A model generated the notes under the pieces. It saw only the letters and a program-made list of their open reading frames with translations, ran no database searches and was not told the DNA's origin. DNA of 64,000 nucleotides from Nymphaea colorata (Eukaryota; Streptophyta; Magnoliopsida; Nymphaeales; Nymphaeaceae), in contig NC_045138.2 in the NCBI RefSeq assembly GCF_008831285.2, positions 29,793,934 through 29,857,933 on the forward strand, given 5' to 3'. Below are positions 11,201 to 22,793 of this stretch, piece after piece (positions within the stretch are counted from its first letter, which is position 1; each line of letters opens with the position of its first letter). The position numbers and the translations under genes are program-made.

Positions 11201-12796
11201 CACCAGAAATTTTTATCCAAAAGCAAAATCTACCATTCCAAGGAAGCTTCCTAGAAGAAGCATCTTTCTCCCAAGTTTATCCATCAAAAGCATAGCAACA
11301 ATTGAACCTGCACAAAAGAATACACAGGTTTTATAGATGAAGATGCAATCTGCCAGTTAATGTATTTCAAATAATGGATACTTGAAAGGAAATGCACTTT
11401 ATATTTACCTGTCAAGTTGGATAAACCAACACAAACATTTGCAAGGTTCGAGGGTACACCAGCCCTTTTGAAAACAGCTGATGAAAAGTAAAAGACAGCA
11501 TTTATCCCAGATAGCTGCTGTAATCCGAACAATATAGATCCAATCATCACAACTGTAAAGTGGAGATATCAGCACAGGGCGAACAAAATATGACTAAGCA
11601 ACAAAGTTTCAGGCACGCTTGGAAAACGGCAAGCTCATGTTGCCAACTGAAAGTTCATGCAGTCATGTTTGACATTTGATCAAGAATGGGTATTAATGAA
11701 GAGAAATTGCATAAGGCATAAATTAGACAGGTCAACAAGTAGCGTATAGACCAACAACATGGAACATTTTTCTTTGAAATAACTGCAAGGCATATGCCAC
11801 TGCAACTCAAGTCTGCAGATGTCAGTGATTTCAGTAGAACAGACATATTCTCTGTAGCTGCAGGCACGCTTGGAAAACCAATGGCACACAAGGATATTCG
11901 CTTGAATAAAATCAACAAACAGATTCCTAATTGAGATATAAAAAGACGAGAAAATCCATAGCAACTGAACCATGGAAATTCACCAAATAAAGGGGGATTG
12001 CCATGAATACCTTTGAAATGACGACCATAAAGCAACTCTGACAGCCTCACACTCTCAGCATCATCCCCCTTGTCTAAGCGTGACAATTCTGCAATTGCAA
12101 GTTTCACATGAGCTGCACTTAAGAGCCTCTCAAGCTCTGCTTCAGCTTCATTGCATCTCCCTTTCTGTATAGGATATCATATTAAGTCGCAGGAAACAAA
12201 CTAATACAATCTGGAAATGAAGAACTTCTCAAATAAGCAAAGATAAATAACACAAATGGACCGAAAGAATTTTAACTACAAGGTTCAGCTTGTAAAGCCA
12301 CAGGACTCTCGGCACAGAGTTCTATGCCAAGAGCTAATCTTGTAGCTGGGATGATAGATACCCAGAAACAAAGCCGCCACCTAGACCAAATTGACATTAG
12401 ATCAATAATTAAATTGAAGGAACATTTCATGAAACTGAAGTGAAAAAATTGTTTTCATTTGGTGGTTCAATAGAAAACAAGCTATCAATTATCTTACCAT
12501 CCAGGAGTTTCTTTTGATGGAATTCCAATAAAAAGAGCCATTATGATACCAAGACATGTTGCAATCTGAATAAAGCTGTCATATGTGCCTCTGACAGAAG
12601 AGGGAGAAACCTGCGAAAATAAGTGAGCAAAGGATACATGTTATTAAGGTAAGCTATAATAGCTACAGAAATGAACATCATTTATACCTCAGTAACATAA
12701 AGAGAAGCCACAGCTGGACCCAGTCCCATCCCTATACCAACGAAAAATCATCCAAGAAGCATACCATCCAAACGTGGTGTTGTTGCACTGCAATGA
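8215..12796. repeat. Segmental duplication, truncated copy (transporter 3' half and flank)
   Basis: The block aligns co-linearly with 28632-35101. It includes about 2.4 kb downstream of the hexose transporter and the transporter exons. It lacks roughly 1.9 kb relative to the other copy, corresponding to about 31171-33105, and ends abruptly at about 12796 inside the transporter. A 28-30 bp tandem duplication (cacatcccgctgacccacgt) is seen near 9385-9440 only in this copy. Confidence 0.85.
10617..12796 (-). pseudogene. Hexose transporter (plastidic glucose transporter 2-like), decayed partial copy
   Basis: Exons equivalent to the middle and C-terminal parts of the gene at 31018-37657 are recognisable, for example MMIGSILFGLQQLSGINAVF near 11550. 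Several lesions rule out function. The 5' exons are missing because the block ends at about 12796. A CGA-to-TGA change gives a stop in the exon near 12750. A 2-bp deletion near 12300 shifts the SPQWLYK exon, whose splice donor GT has become CT. A deletion of about 1.9 kb removes two exons and fuses half of the last exon to an intron near 10775. The terminal stop position survives as TAA. Confidence 0.88.
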
Positions 12797-13409
12797 AAAT
12801 GAAACCTCCCAGAAAACACTAAGGTTGGGATGAAAATCGGCGCCCTCAACGGAAAGGAAGATTGACGTGAACGCGGACGGAAGCCACGGGGCTCGCACTG
12901 CAAGGTTTCGTTCGGGCAAATGAGGCTGTGAATGGATCGGGTTGTTCAAAGGTACTCGATCCAGGTACCATCACTCGGATCAATCTCTAGACCGGGGCTC
13001 TCATTTGGACCGGATTCGTTTTTTTCGCTCAAATTGGATTCTCTTCGGGTTCGTCGGGCTTTTGCCTTTTGAAGTTGCTTCGATCAATACTCAAATGAAA
13101 CCCAATCGCTTCTCTCTCCCCGATATAAGAAAGAATCTGGGGACTAACTCAGAAAAAATCTTCGTTCAAACCGATCAAGAACTGGATCTTTCTCCACATT
13201 TTGAGCGCAAGGTTAATGGAAGATTTGATGAATATACAACAGAAAAAGGAAGCTTGCGTTTGAGCTAATCACGTGAATGGGAGCAGTAAAAGATCTAGGA
13301 GCAACAACGTCGAAAACGAAAACCTAAAAAACAAAAGGGACCAGATCAGACTATCGATTGATCGGAAGAGTCTACATGTTGGGGGGTTGGAGTAGTTTAG
13401 TTTGGCTTT

Positions 13410-16260
13410 TCAATCAAGTTCCCAGCCGGGGAATTCCAGTAGCACGGTGGGACGGTCCGGCCGGGTTACCCGATGTTCCTCCACCGCCAGCGTCAATCGA
13501 ACCACAAGATCCCAGGAGCGCCGCGCTTCCGCCGACGGGCTGATGATTATGGACGTCAGTCCCGGCGCCGCCTTGAGGAAGTACCGGACGAGCTCCTCGT
13601 CCCTTTGATAGCCTCCATACCTCTGCACAGTCAACGTCCTCAAATGAGCGAGTGCAACTCTGGCCTTCCTTAGCACGAACCGTGGATCCGTTCCGTCCTC
13701 CCAGGGGTTCATCTCGAACTGATAAATACAAAAAAGGAAAAAGCAGATGAAACCCGGTGTTAAACCAATATTATTTTATTTTGAGATTGGTGTTTCAAGT
13801 ATCTTTATTTTGTGGCGTCCGTCAAAATTAAAATGAAAGAGAGACAAAGCAAGGGAGGCCTCCAAATGAAACTAGTTTTTAACTCATTAATTCTCTCTCT
13901 AAAAAAGTTTTGTGCATGAAACCTAATTTTGGGAATATGGGTTGCAAATCATGTTCTTTCTTACTTGATATCAATATAAAAATGCTTTCAACATATGATC
14001 GAAATTTAGAAAATAAACTATTAACCGATTGTATTTCTCTCCCACTAATGAATCCGTCGCCAAAATTTGAAGTAATCACCAAATAACACTTTCAACTTGA
14101 TAAACTAATCTGTATGAATCACATCTCATTCAGGTTAGGAACAAAAGGAAACAAAGAATAAATGAAAATACAGAACTAATAAGATTAATGTGCAAATAGA
14201 ATTCCTAACACATGTATGCATGTATATACATACCTCGATTTGGAAGTCACTAGATTCTTTATTGTGCATTTCAAAAATTTGGTTCATATTTTCAGATACG
14301 TAGGTTTACCAGCCAAGATGGGAACTTGTTCGTTTTCATTGATAATAATTGGATTCAGATTCGATTCAGAAACTCAACTTTAATGCTTCTCATATTCGAA
14401 CAACGTTCGAGAAGTGTGCCAAGCCCGCGTAACTCCTCTACTGTGAGCCTTGCTCCATGCACCACCATTTCCTCCACACCGGATAAGTGGTTCCGGAACT
14501 CCGGCAACAGGTACAGATGGCACCACCTCCCGATAACCTTCCATGAAAGGGAAATCAACAACAGACAAGTACAGAATAAATACATAGACGATTGAATTCA
14601 TTCATATATACATCGCAATTTGATTGAAGCTATACGTAAGTATGAACTCCACATGAAACGAGAATGAATTAAAGAGCAACCGATGCAATAATGAAGTTGG
14701 TAAGGATCAAATATGATCTTTGCAGCTTGGAATTAATGCAGAGAAACTCAGAGAAATGGAATTGCAGAGACAAGCAACAAACGCACGATAAGTGTTCTCG
14801 CGGTGAGGATCAGCAAGCGAACAACACGAAGGCGTGGAAATGCATAGGTGATGATGAATTTTCTGCGCATCAGCATCGACGGATGTAGAGGATTGATGTC
14901 CAGTCGAGCAGTTGGCCTTTCCTCGTGGGAGAGACGGAGAACGTCTTCGACCTCCTCCAAGACCAAGTTGGGCATGTTGAATTCGAAGGGAGGAGGGCCC
15001 CTGAGGAAGAACTTGCGCAGGTGTGGAGCCTCCACGGGGAGTTCCGCGCCGAGGCACGAACAGTCGGAAATGGAGAGGGTGTGGAGCAGGGGGAGGTCGC
15101 GAAGCAGGGACTGGAGAAAGAGGAAGGTGACGTGGGAGTTGGCTATGGCGAGAGTGGTGAGGGAGGGGAAGTCCATGGAGGAGCAGTGCTGATTGAAGCG
15201 GCAGCGTCGGAGTTGCAGCACCCTCAGTGATGTGCAGCCGTACTGATTGAAGTTCAACCTGTACTCCTCTTTGGATTCGGCGTCAACGTCGATGCAGATT
15301 TCCTCGATCATTAACCTCTGAGAAAAAGACTTGAGCCAATAGTTGATCTCCTGCTTGATTGGAGCATCTCGAAGATTGTATCTGTTTCCAAGTATACAAC
15401 AGAACATGAGAGAGGGATGGAGAGAGAGAGAGAGTGGTCTCTTTGCAAGTATACAATAGAATAAGACAAGTGACAGAAATCAATCTGTTTCCAAGTAACG
15501 CAACAAGATAAGAAAGAGAGAGAGAAATCTGCAGTTTCCAAGTATACAAAATGCAGGACGAAAGAGGCAGACATGATAATGACAATGATTAAATAACATG
15601 TTGAAGAGAAAGATCATATGGTGTATTTATAATCTGCCATACTATATTTTGACAGAATTTCAATCTCTACCAGCATTTTTTTTATAAATAAAGAAAAAGA
15701 TACATAATCCCCAAGATTCATTGCTTTCTTCTTTTTGTGATAGAGAGAGATCTTAGGTCTCTTACCAATATTCGGGAGGCATGTAGAATTCAGAAGATTT
15801 TAGATTGAATTCTTGCCAGTTAACAGTTGAGCAGTACATTTAAACCATACCCTTATGCTCAGAATTCTGGAAAAGTACCTTTTAATTGATTAAATTTTGT
15901 AGTGAAACTGCACTAAGAAATTCTGCAGCGGCGTTGCATCCGATTCCTAGCTAGCTACAAAATTTACCTAATGCTGAAACGTTCAAGCGGCTTCCGACCA
16001 TCTCGGATCGACAGGAGACGGGTGACTGCTTCAGTAAAGTTGCGTCTGGCCTGTTTCTGAAACGACCGGCGAAGCGAAGGAACGGGGAAATCGGCGAGGT
16101 CGAACTCCAGGGCCGGCAGTTTGGGCAACAGCCTCCTCCACCGACTTGTCGCGGCGCAGGTTCTTATCGTGGACTTGAGATCCAGATGCCTGAGAATTTT
16201 AAGCATGATGGTTTCCTTGAGATCGGTGATTCGAGTAGCCCTTTTTCTTCTCCGAGGCAT
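13410..16260 (-). CDS. F-box/LRR protein, intact copy B
   Basis: This is the best-preserved F-box/LRR gene of the window and a likely SCF E3 ligase substrate receptor. Exon 1 (15968-16260) encodes a basic start, then an F-box with LKETIMLKILRHLDLKS and RWRRLLPKLPALEFDL, ending in phase 2 at ag|gtaaat. Exon 2 opens at about 15381 after tttccaag..acag and reads RYNLRDAPIKQEINYWLKSF, the linker usual before LRRs in plant F-box/RNI proteins. It continues into LRR segments (LRVLQLRRCRF, LTTLAIANSHVTFLFL, LHTLSISDCSCLG). An exon near 14355-14550 (LLPEFRNHLSGVEEMVV) and a last exon (13410-13700, MDPRFVLRKAR to FPGWELD) complete it. The exon 2-3 and 3-4 boundaries are my inference and need transcript data. 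No stop or frameshift is seen in the exons. The target protein is unknown. Confidence 0.7.
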
Positions 16261-17503
16261 GGGCGCTGAAGAACGTTGCAGGAATTAGGTACCTCCGCTG
16301 CATGGAGAAAAGAAGATGTATGCTTGTTCTTCTTAGATTTGCTGATCAATGGTCTTCGTTCTTTCGATGAAGAAAACACAACAATAAACTGAAGACACTT
16401 TCTGGCTTAAAAAAGTGCAGTGCAGTGCAGACCAAGATGAGATTTCCTAGCTTATCCCACATTTTCTTCATAAAAAGCAGGTCCAAGAAAGACCAAAAGA
16501 AATGCATGATTCGTGATTCTCATAAATCTTGATTTGTTTTGGTAGGAGAAACTGCACAATCGAGCGCCCAAGAACCCAGCTTCTGCTATAGCAAATGGAA
16601 CAAGAACAAGTTAGATGAGCACAAGACATGCTATTATTCCAATGTTCTTGTCACAAGAATGCTCTCCACATGAACAAATTCCATCGATGGATTCATCTCC
16701 ACCATGAGGATTCAAGCTGAAGACTCTGGAAAGGGAGCGTCTACGAGCACAATGCAACCGGAAGTTCAGATGGTTCAATGAAGGTAACGGATAAAGGTTG
16801 CAAATAACAAAGAAAGAAGAAGTTGACTCAATCTCCATGCAAGAACATGTAACCGACAAAACTGAAGAAGATGACAATGAAAGACCACAAATAGTCGTCA
16901 GCTTGGAAGAGCATCATACCACAGAGAGCGAGAGTCAGAAAGAGATGCGTGTACCCTTGAAATGACGGCGTGCGTTATTCTGCACTGATGCTCGATCGAT
17001 CTTGTCTCCCTGGTTCTGCAATAATGGATACAAGAATTATGAGAGAGAGAGAAAGAGCACTGCAGGTTATAAACTCAGAGCAGGGTGGCGATTCGGGTCA
17101 CTGAAATGAATCTCATCCTGGAACCATATAATTGATCAAGGAGCACCACGACACATATTTACAGTAGAGAAAATACATTTAAAGTTGATCAAATGGATAT
17201 CTGCATGTTGTGGCTTGGATTGTAATTGGCAAGTTAAAACGAAAGGGTCAATCTCCTACGGCGCTTGGCTGAGCTCCGCTATTACCTCGAGCTTTGGATG
17301 AACTTGAGATCCGCCAGGCTCATTTTCAAGTGAACCAAAGCTTAAAAATATCAATGCTCGGTTCATTTAGCCTGTCTACCAAGTTTAATTACCTTCTTGA
17401 GCAGACACATTGAAAAGCATAAGAAACCTTTCAAGATATTAAAAAATAATAAAAATAGATATACATGTGACACCTTGGTCTAATTGGCAAATGATCAGAC
17501 TGC
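16261..17503 (-). other. Upstream region of F-box copy B
   Basis: Sequence shared with the upstream regions of copies A and C. It probably holds the transcription start and a leader. No core promoter motif stands out. A GA run lies near 17040. Confidence 0.4.
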
Positions 17504-17677
17504 ATATATATATATATATATATATATAGCAAAGGGGAATTAATCTAACATGAACTTAAGAAAGTGGAAGGAGTATTTCATTGCTCAAGTGAAAATTGAA
17601 GCCCTTTGATTTCTATTTGCATTAATTAAGGCTTTGTGTAAGTCTCCAATGCTTTTCAACCAGTATATCGGTCCTAC

Positions 17678-18277
17678 TTGGGTACCGGGCCGGGCCATCG
17701 GTAGGTACCCGGTATCCGGCTCTGAAAAAAAGGATGCCGGCCTAGCTCGGGTGAGCTCGATAATTTTTTAATATTTTTTATTAATTATATATAAATATAA
17801 TATTTTATTACTACTAATTATATTTATATATTATTTTATATTTAAAAATATATTTTTTAATTTAATCGAGTTGGTTGGGCTTGGGTTGGCCTCGAGCTCC
17901 GATTTTAATGGTCAGGCCGAGCTCGGCTCGGGTTTTGAGTGTAGCCACGCCACTCGAACCAGTGAGTTGCCCACCAGGTGAGCGATGATCCAAACTCCTT
18001 CGGGGCAATCTAACCGGATCTCTCTGACCATGCTTAAAGAAACTTAACTGTAATACCTTAGTAATATTTGAAGAGATTCCAAGTAGATGTCCCGCTGTTA
18101 GTTGTGCTTCAGCCATCAGTATTTCCTTCAACCTGAATAATATGTTCTTTAAACCTTGCAACTCCAATATCCTCAACCAAGCGTGACACAAGGGTGAGGG
18201 AGAGAGAGAGTGAGGGCGACAAAATGAAAAAAAAAAAATCATTAAAAACAAAATGTGGTGACAAGATGTCACCAATC
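17678..18277. mobile_element. hAT-like element fragment lacking its right end
   Basis: The left end (ggtaccgggccgggccatcg) resembles the left end of the element at 4847-5569, and the interior from about 17850 matches that element, including the stretch near gatctctctgaccatgctta. The match ends at gatgtcacc without the GGGCCGGG-type right terminus, so this is a truncated relative. Confidence 0.5.
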
Positions 18278-18425
18278 AATAGAGACAAAAGAAGAAGATC
18301 AAAGGGACCTAAAGAGAAAAATTAGCAAAGAAAACAAAAACAAAAACATGAACACTGAACAGAAACCAGAACAAGAACAAAACAGGAGAGAGAGAGAGAG
18401 AGAGCTTAGAAGTCAAAATGGTGGC

Positions 18426-18489
<64 letters not shown>
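18426..18489. repeat. (AT)n microsatellite
   Basis: Nearly pure AT dinucleotides with a single break, about 60 bp long, in the intergenic region downstream of the truncated hAT-like element. Confidence 0.95.
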
Positions 18490-18491
<2 letters not shown>

Positions 18492-19380
18492 TAGTTAACC
18501 GCCGAAAAGGAAAATTGTGAACGAAATTATATTGGCAATTTTGCCACCATCAGTCACATCTGAATGGGTATGACGACGCATTCAAAGGGACCTAAGTTCC
18601 TAACAGTCTTTAAGATGTCCAGACTCCGTCTACAAATCTCTCGATGGAGTTAAAGGTTGCGATTTTATTTTCAAAAAGCAGGATCCATTGTGTGATTGCT
18701 AGCGAGATAACTGTGCTCCAGCAATGTATGCAATCACATTCTCTCTTTCTTCGAGGGGCGCATGGACAGACACTCATACGTTCAAGGAACAAGAAAGTGT
18801 ACCGCGAAAGCTCTTGCAGAGTTTATCGTCCTGTATAGTTTCAACGTGTTGAATGACACTGAGGATGGTAACTTTGTTCATTCTCGGGCCTCGGATAGTA
18901 AGCACCCACTGCAGCTTGTTCATCGTGAACTACAAATTTGGCATCATGGAATCAAGGGAAAGAAAGTTGTTCAATATAACCTCTCCTGAGCTTAATATTA
19001 GATGAATGAAAGCTTAAATATGATAAAACATGGTTCATTTAGCTCGTTTACCAGCCTTACTATGGAGTGAAGCACATACTATGTCATAATTGGTCTTGCA
19101 GTAGAAGCTCAAAAAAGGAAGAGAAGAAAAAGAAATAGGTTATATAGGATCTGCAAAACAACTTGCACCACTCATAATTCAGGCAACCTTTCATTTTGAA
19201 AAATGCAGAGATATGAACAGATATAGAGATACACTACGCTGGCAAATGTTTCAAAGGCAAAAGCAACATGATTAGAAGTTACTTCCACATAGCAAACCAT
19301 GTCACATGAGCACATAGCAAACTATGTTACATGAGCACGAGTTGCGGGTGCCAAAGCGATACATCCCAAAAAATTTAGAT
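18490..19380. other. Unclassified intergenic tract with duplicated fragment
   Basis: The part at 18797-18985 is the fuller version of the fragment at 7755-7950. Short overlapping frames at 18644-18989 have no recognisable domain. I cannot assign a gene or a transposon family. Confidence 0.4.
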
Positions 19381-19421
19381 GCCATGGTGCTGCGAGGATA
19401 TTTTATTATTATTATTATTAT

Positions 19422-19453
<32 letters not shown>

Positions 19454-20150
19454 ATAGAACCAGCATGCATAGATTATTATTACAATTTAGTTATTAATGT
19501 ATATAACATATTTGCATAATTGTATTACATAATGAAATATCAAAACAACATATATTATATATAATATATTATATATAGTAATTTAGTAATATGGCATACT
19601 AACAGTCTAACATAAAAGCAAAAATTTAAAATTTAAAATTAAAACTTCAAAAGAACAACACTAAACACAACTGGTCGGCTGCATAATGCTTATATAAAAA
19701 AGCTTATATTATATACTATAAGTTTATAACATGACAATGTATCACCATATCAGTCGCAAAGTATATATGCACGGTTGCATATGTACACGACTGACAATAT
19801 ATATTTGTTAGTTGAACTTTAAAACTTTTATATAGATTCAATTACTGAACAAGCATCTAAAATAAAATGTTAAAATGTATACAACAATAATACCAAAAAA
19901 AGGGCCACATTTAGACCGGATGCGGGATGACCGCACTCGACTCGAGTTTGATGCGAGTCGAGTGCGTGTCAAAAATGGAAAAATATAGTCGGTGCAACTG
20001 ACCGCACCGACTCGCATTGACTAGGCTTGGGTACGAGTCGGAACTGCACCCATGTCAGGTGTGCACCCGACTCGACGCGTCTCGAGAGCAGGAAAATAGA
20101 AAAGTTCGTGTGACTTAGATAGCAAATGATTCAAAATGCAACAATCACAT
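19381..20150. other. AT-rich intergenic DNA with probable transposon remnant
   Basis: A (TTA)n and (AT)n tract at about 19402-19455 is followed by AT-rich sequence. Between about 19910 and 20090 there are repeated ctcgactcg/gagtcgagtg words in both orientations, typical of degraded transposon sequence. No gene is seen. Confidence 0.4.
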
Positions 20151-20332
20151 TGAAGTTGTATTTAGGCTGCCTGAGTATAATCACCGACAGGACCAATCAC
20201 TGCAGCTGCAAAAGAATGCAAAGTGCAACTCCGTCCCTCCACAAAGTGGATGCTATTGTGCAATGACCGACTTTGGGCTACAAAAGATTCTTCCCAATCC
20301 TGTAGCACATTTTGTAGCACCTCAGAAACTAA

Positions 20333-20516
20333 ACAGAGCACGTTGGAAGAGGATGCTGTGTAAGCGATGCAGCACAATGGTTCAGTCAACAACTTGTGAT
20401 GGTGTAGAAAAAGAAATGAGGGCACAAGCAGAGCACGTTATCAATAGGACACTGTTTAAGCAATGCAGCGGGATAGTTCTCACTCAACAACTTGTGATAG
20501 TGTAGGAAAAGAAATG
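20333..20516. repeat. 95-bp tandem duplication
   Basis: Two imperfect direct copies with a 95-bp period, each carrying a segment like taagc(g/a)atgcagc followed by caacaacttgtgat(g/a)gtgta. They lie downstream of the pentatricopeptide gene. Confidence 0.75.
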
Positions 20517-20544
20517 CTACCCATCCCTTGAACTGGTTTTACAG

Positions 20545-20735
20545 GACCAAGGCATAAACCTCCATCATCATCACCAGTGGCACCTGCAGGAACAGCAACC
20601 TTGAAACGGTGAAAGCAATTTGTATTCCTCATGATCATGAGATGGCCAGATAGTTTCATAGAAGAACGGCAATAACCACGCATACACAAAGATTCTTCTT
20701 TATCCGGTTTGGGATGCCAACAGGAATGGCCAAGG
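20545..20735 (-). pseudogene. Degenerate duplicate of the DYW tail
   Basis: This stretch resembles 20780-20925, the end of the pentatricopeptide gene. The translated remnant SMKLSGHLMIMRNTNCFHRF corresponds to the functional gene's SFMKLASKVTGRLIIMRDTN and FHHF. The CxxCH metal-binding part is altered (CMRGYC) and no upstream repeats exist, so it is a tandem partial copy without function. Confidence 0.7.
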
Positions 20736-20753
20736 CATAAACCTGCATAACCA

Positions 20754-22688
20754 TCACCAGTAATCCCTACAGGAACAGCAACCCTCCTTGAAATGATGAA
20801 AGCGATTTGTATCCCTCATAATGATGAGACGCCCTGTGACTTTCGATGCCAATTTCATAAAAGAATGGCAGTCACCACACACACGAAGGTTCTTCATTAT
20901 CCGAATTGGGATGCCAACAGGAATGCTTATGAGGGCAAAGGAAAGTGCCAGCTTCTCACTATGGTGCTTCAGTAACTTTTCCTTGAATTCCTCCCCTATA
21001 TCATGCAGGTCGTGATCAGTCTCTACTCTATAACCAATTACCTTTATTTCTTCAGTCAAATCCTCCAGCTTTTTGTAGATCTCATCAATTCTTGAATGGT
21101 TCATATCGCCAACAACAAATGTGTGCACAGTGTCCTTGACTTCAACCCAACTCCTCCCCTTCTCCTTTTGGACTCCACTATCCTTCAACCTCTTTCTTGA
21201 TTCTGAAACATCAAACCATTTTCCATTGGCAGCATAAATATTTGATAATAAAACATGGTTCCCAGCATTTCTAGGTTCCAGTTCAAATAGACGCTGAGCA
21301 GCAATTTCTGCAAGTTCAATGTTTCCATGAATCCTGCATGAACCCAATAAAGATCCCCACATTGAAGCAGTGGGTTCAAATGGCATCTTCTTGATCAACT
21401 CATCAGCTTCAAAAAGCATACCAGCTCGGCCAAGTACATCAACCATACATGCATAGTGATTGACATTTGTTTTCACATTGCAGTCTCTGATCATTAGATC
21501 AAAATAACGCCGAGCCTCATTGACGAACCCACCTCGTCCACAAGCAGAGAGAACAGAGATGTATGTTATCTCATTCGGCTTTGCACCTGATTGTTGGGCC
21601 TTTTCAAAAACAATCATGGTCTCACTACAACGAGCATGTCGTGAGAAGCCAGAGATCATTGCATTCCATAAGACAATGTTCCTCTCATTGGCAATTGCAA
21701 ATGCAGAATAAGCTTCTTCAATGTTCCCAGACTTAGCATACATATCGACCAGAGAAGCCACTACAAAGAGGTCCAAGTTCAAACCAGATTTAATAATCGT
21801 TGAGTGAATCTGGTTACCTTCTATTAGAGCAGCTAGGCTTGCACATGCACTCAGTGCAGATGAAAGTGTAAATTTGGTTAGTTCCAGTCCCAGTTTTTGA
21901 GCTCTATGCAACAGTTCTAAAGCTTCTTCATGTAGGTCATTCTGCACATATCCAGCTATCATTGAACTCCAGGTAACATCACTCCTTTCAGGCATATCTT
22001 CAAATATAAAAGAAGAATCTTTAATTAAATTGCATTTTGCATATACATCCAATAGTGCCGTCCCAACATAAACATTAGAATGGAGTGCACTTTTAATCAC
22101 ATAAGCATGCAACTGTCTGCTTTCAACAAGAGCCATTTTTGTTGCACATGCACAAAATATACTTGGAAGAGTAAACTCATTAGGCTGTACTCCTTCCCTC
22201 AGCATCAATCTGAAAAGCTTAAGGGCCTCTTCTTTCTCTTGATTCTGGGTATAAGCACCGATCATTGTATTCCATGAAACTACACTTCTCTCAGGCATCT
22301 TTGAAAAGAGCTCTTTTGCAAAATCAATGAAATCGCATCTGGAATACATGTTTATTAGAATATTTGACATCAATATATCCATTTGCAGACCAGCTTGGAT
22401 AACCTTTGCATGGCAGATCTTCCCTTCTGATATAGATCTCCTTCTTATACAGTCCTGCATCAATTGCTGAAGATTGAACCTGACCAAATCATCATCCACG
22501 AATTTAATGCTGTTTCCTGTGGCCACCCCTTCCAAATTTCCCGAGATGGAGGTACAAACACATCTCCACTGCACAAAGACATGGATATAGAGCTGCCTTG
22601 GTCTGAAAGACAAAGGGTTCATCATCTTTCTTAGTAAAAATAAGCTGTGCTCTCTCCAAAATGGTAAAACTGACAATGATTTCATCAC
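20754..22688 (-). CDS. DYW-class pentatricopeptide repeat protein
   Basis: This single-exon frame of 644 codons encodes a PLS-type pentatricopeptide protein. Members bind organellar RNA in a sequence-specific manner, and those with a DYW domain act in C-to-U RNA editing. The N-terminus is basic and hydrophobic with few acidic residues until about residue 50, consistent with an organelle transit peptide. Repeat signatures run from about residue 85 to 430 (for example VVSWNTMIGAYTQN, VTWSSMIAGYVQN, IVLWNAMISGFSRH). E and E+ regions follow (MWGSLLGSCRIHGNIELAE, SWVEVKDTVHTFVVGD). The DYW domain keeps HSEK near residue 570, CGDCH, and the terminal CSCRDYW, so the deaminase-type zinc ligands are intact. 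The start lies only 105 bp from the stop of the upstream gene on the same strand. The RNA target cannot be told from sequence. Confidence 0.95.
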   Translation of the reverse strand: MMKSLSVLPFWREHSLFLLRKMMNPLSFRPRQLYIHVFVQWRCVCTSISGNLEGVATGNSIKFVDDDLVRFNLQQLMQDCIRRRSISEGKICHAKVIQAGLQMDILMSNILINMYSRCDFIDFAKELFSKMPERSVVSWNTMIGAYTQNQEKEEALKLFRLMLREGVQPNEFTLPSIFCACATKMALVESRQLHAYVIKSALHSNVYVGTALLDVYAKCNLIKDSSFIFEDMPERSDVTWSSMIAGYVQNDLHEEALELLHRAQKLGLELTKFTLSSALSACASLAALIEGNQIHSTIIKSGLNLDLFVVASLVDMYAKSGNIEEAYSAFAIANERNIVLWNAMISGFSRHARCSETMIVFEKAQQSGAKPNEITYISVLSACGRGGFVNEARRYFDLMIRDCNVKTNVNHYACMVDVLGRAGMLFEADELIKKMPFEPTASMWGSLLGSCRIHGNIELAEIAAQRLFELEPRNAGNHVLLSNIYAANGKWFDVSESRKRLKDSGVQKEKGRSWVEVKDTVHTFVVGDMNHSRIDEIYKKLEDLTEEIKVIGYRVETDHDLHDIGEEFKEKLLKHHSEKLALSFALISIPVGIPIRIMKNLRVCGDCHSFMKLASKVTGRLIIMRDTNRFHHFKEGCCSCRDYW

Positions 22689-22793
22689 TGGACATCAGAT
22701 AACTGGAATTTGATTATAAGCTGAACTTCAGGATCAGATATTTGGTGCTAGATGGATTACAACAAGAGGTTTACTGGAGTTTAAAGGTTAAAA

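Larger units (their letters stand above)
12805..17503. repeat. F-box block B (direct copy of 331-4768)
   Basis: This block matches block A in the same orientation, from the 3' flank (gaaaacactaagg) through all four F-box gene exons and about 1.2 kb upstream. An extra segment of about 170 bp (17060-17230) is absent from block A. The left end is fused to the transporter pseudogene within about 10 bp; the right end runs into an AT microsatellite at about 17504-17528. Confidence 0.85.

Noticed and set aside
20793-22277. Short plus-strand frames across the pentatricopeptide gene
   Set aside because: They are antisense shadows of a clear 644-codon gene.
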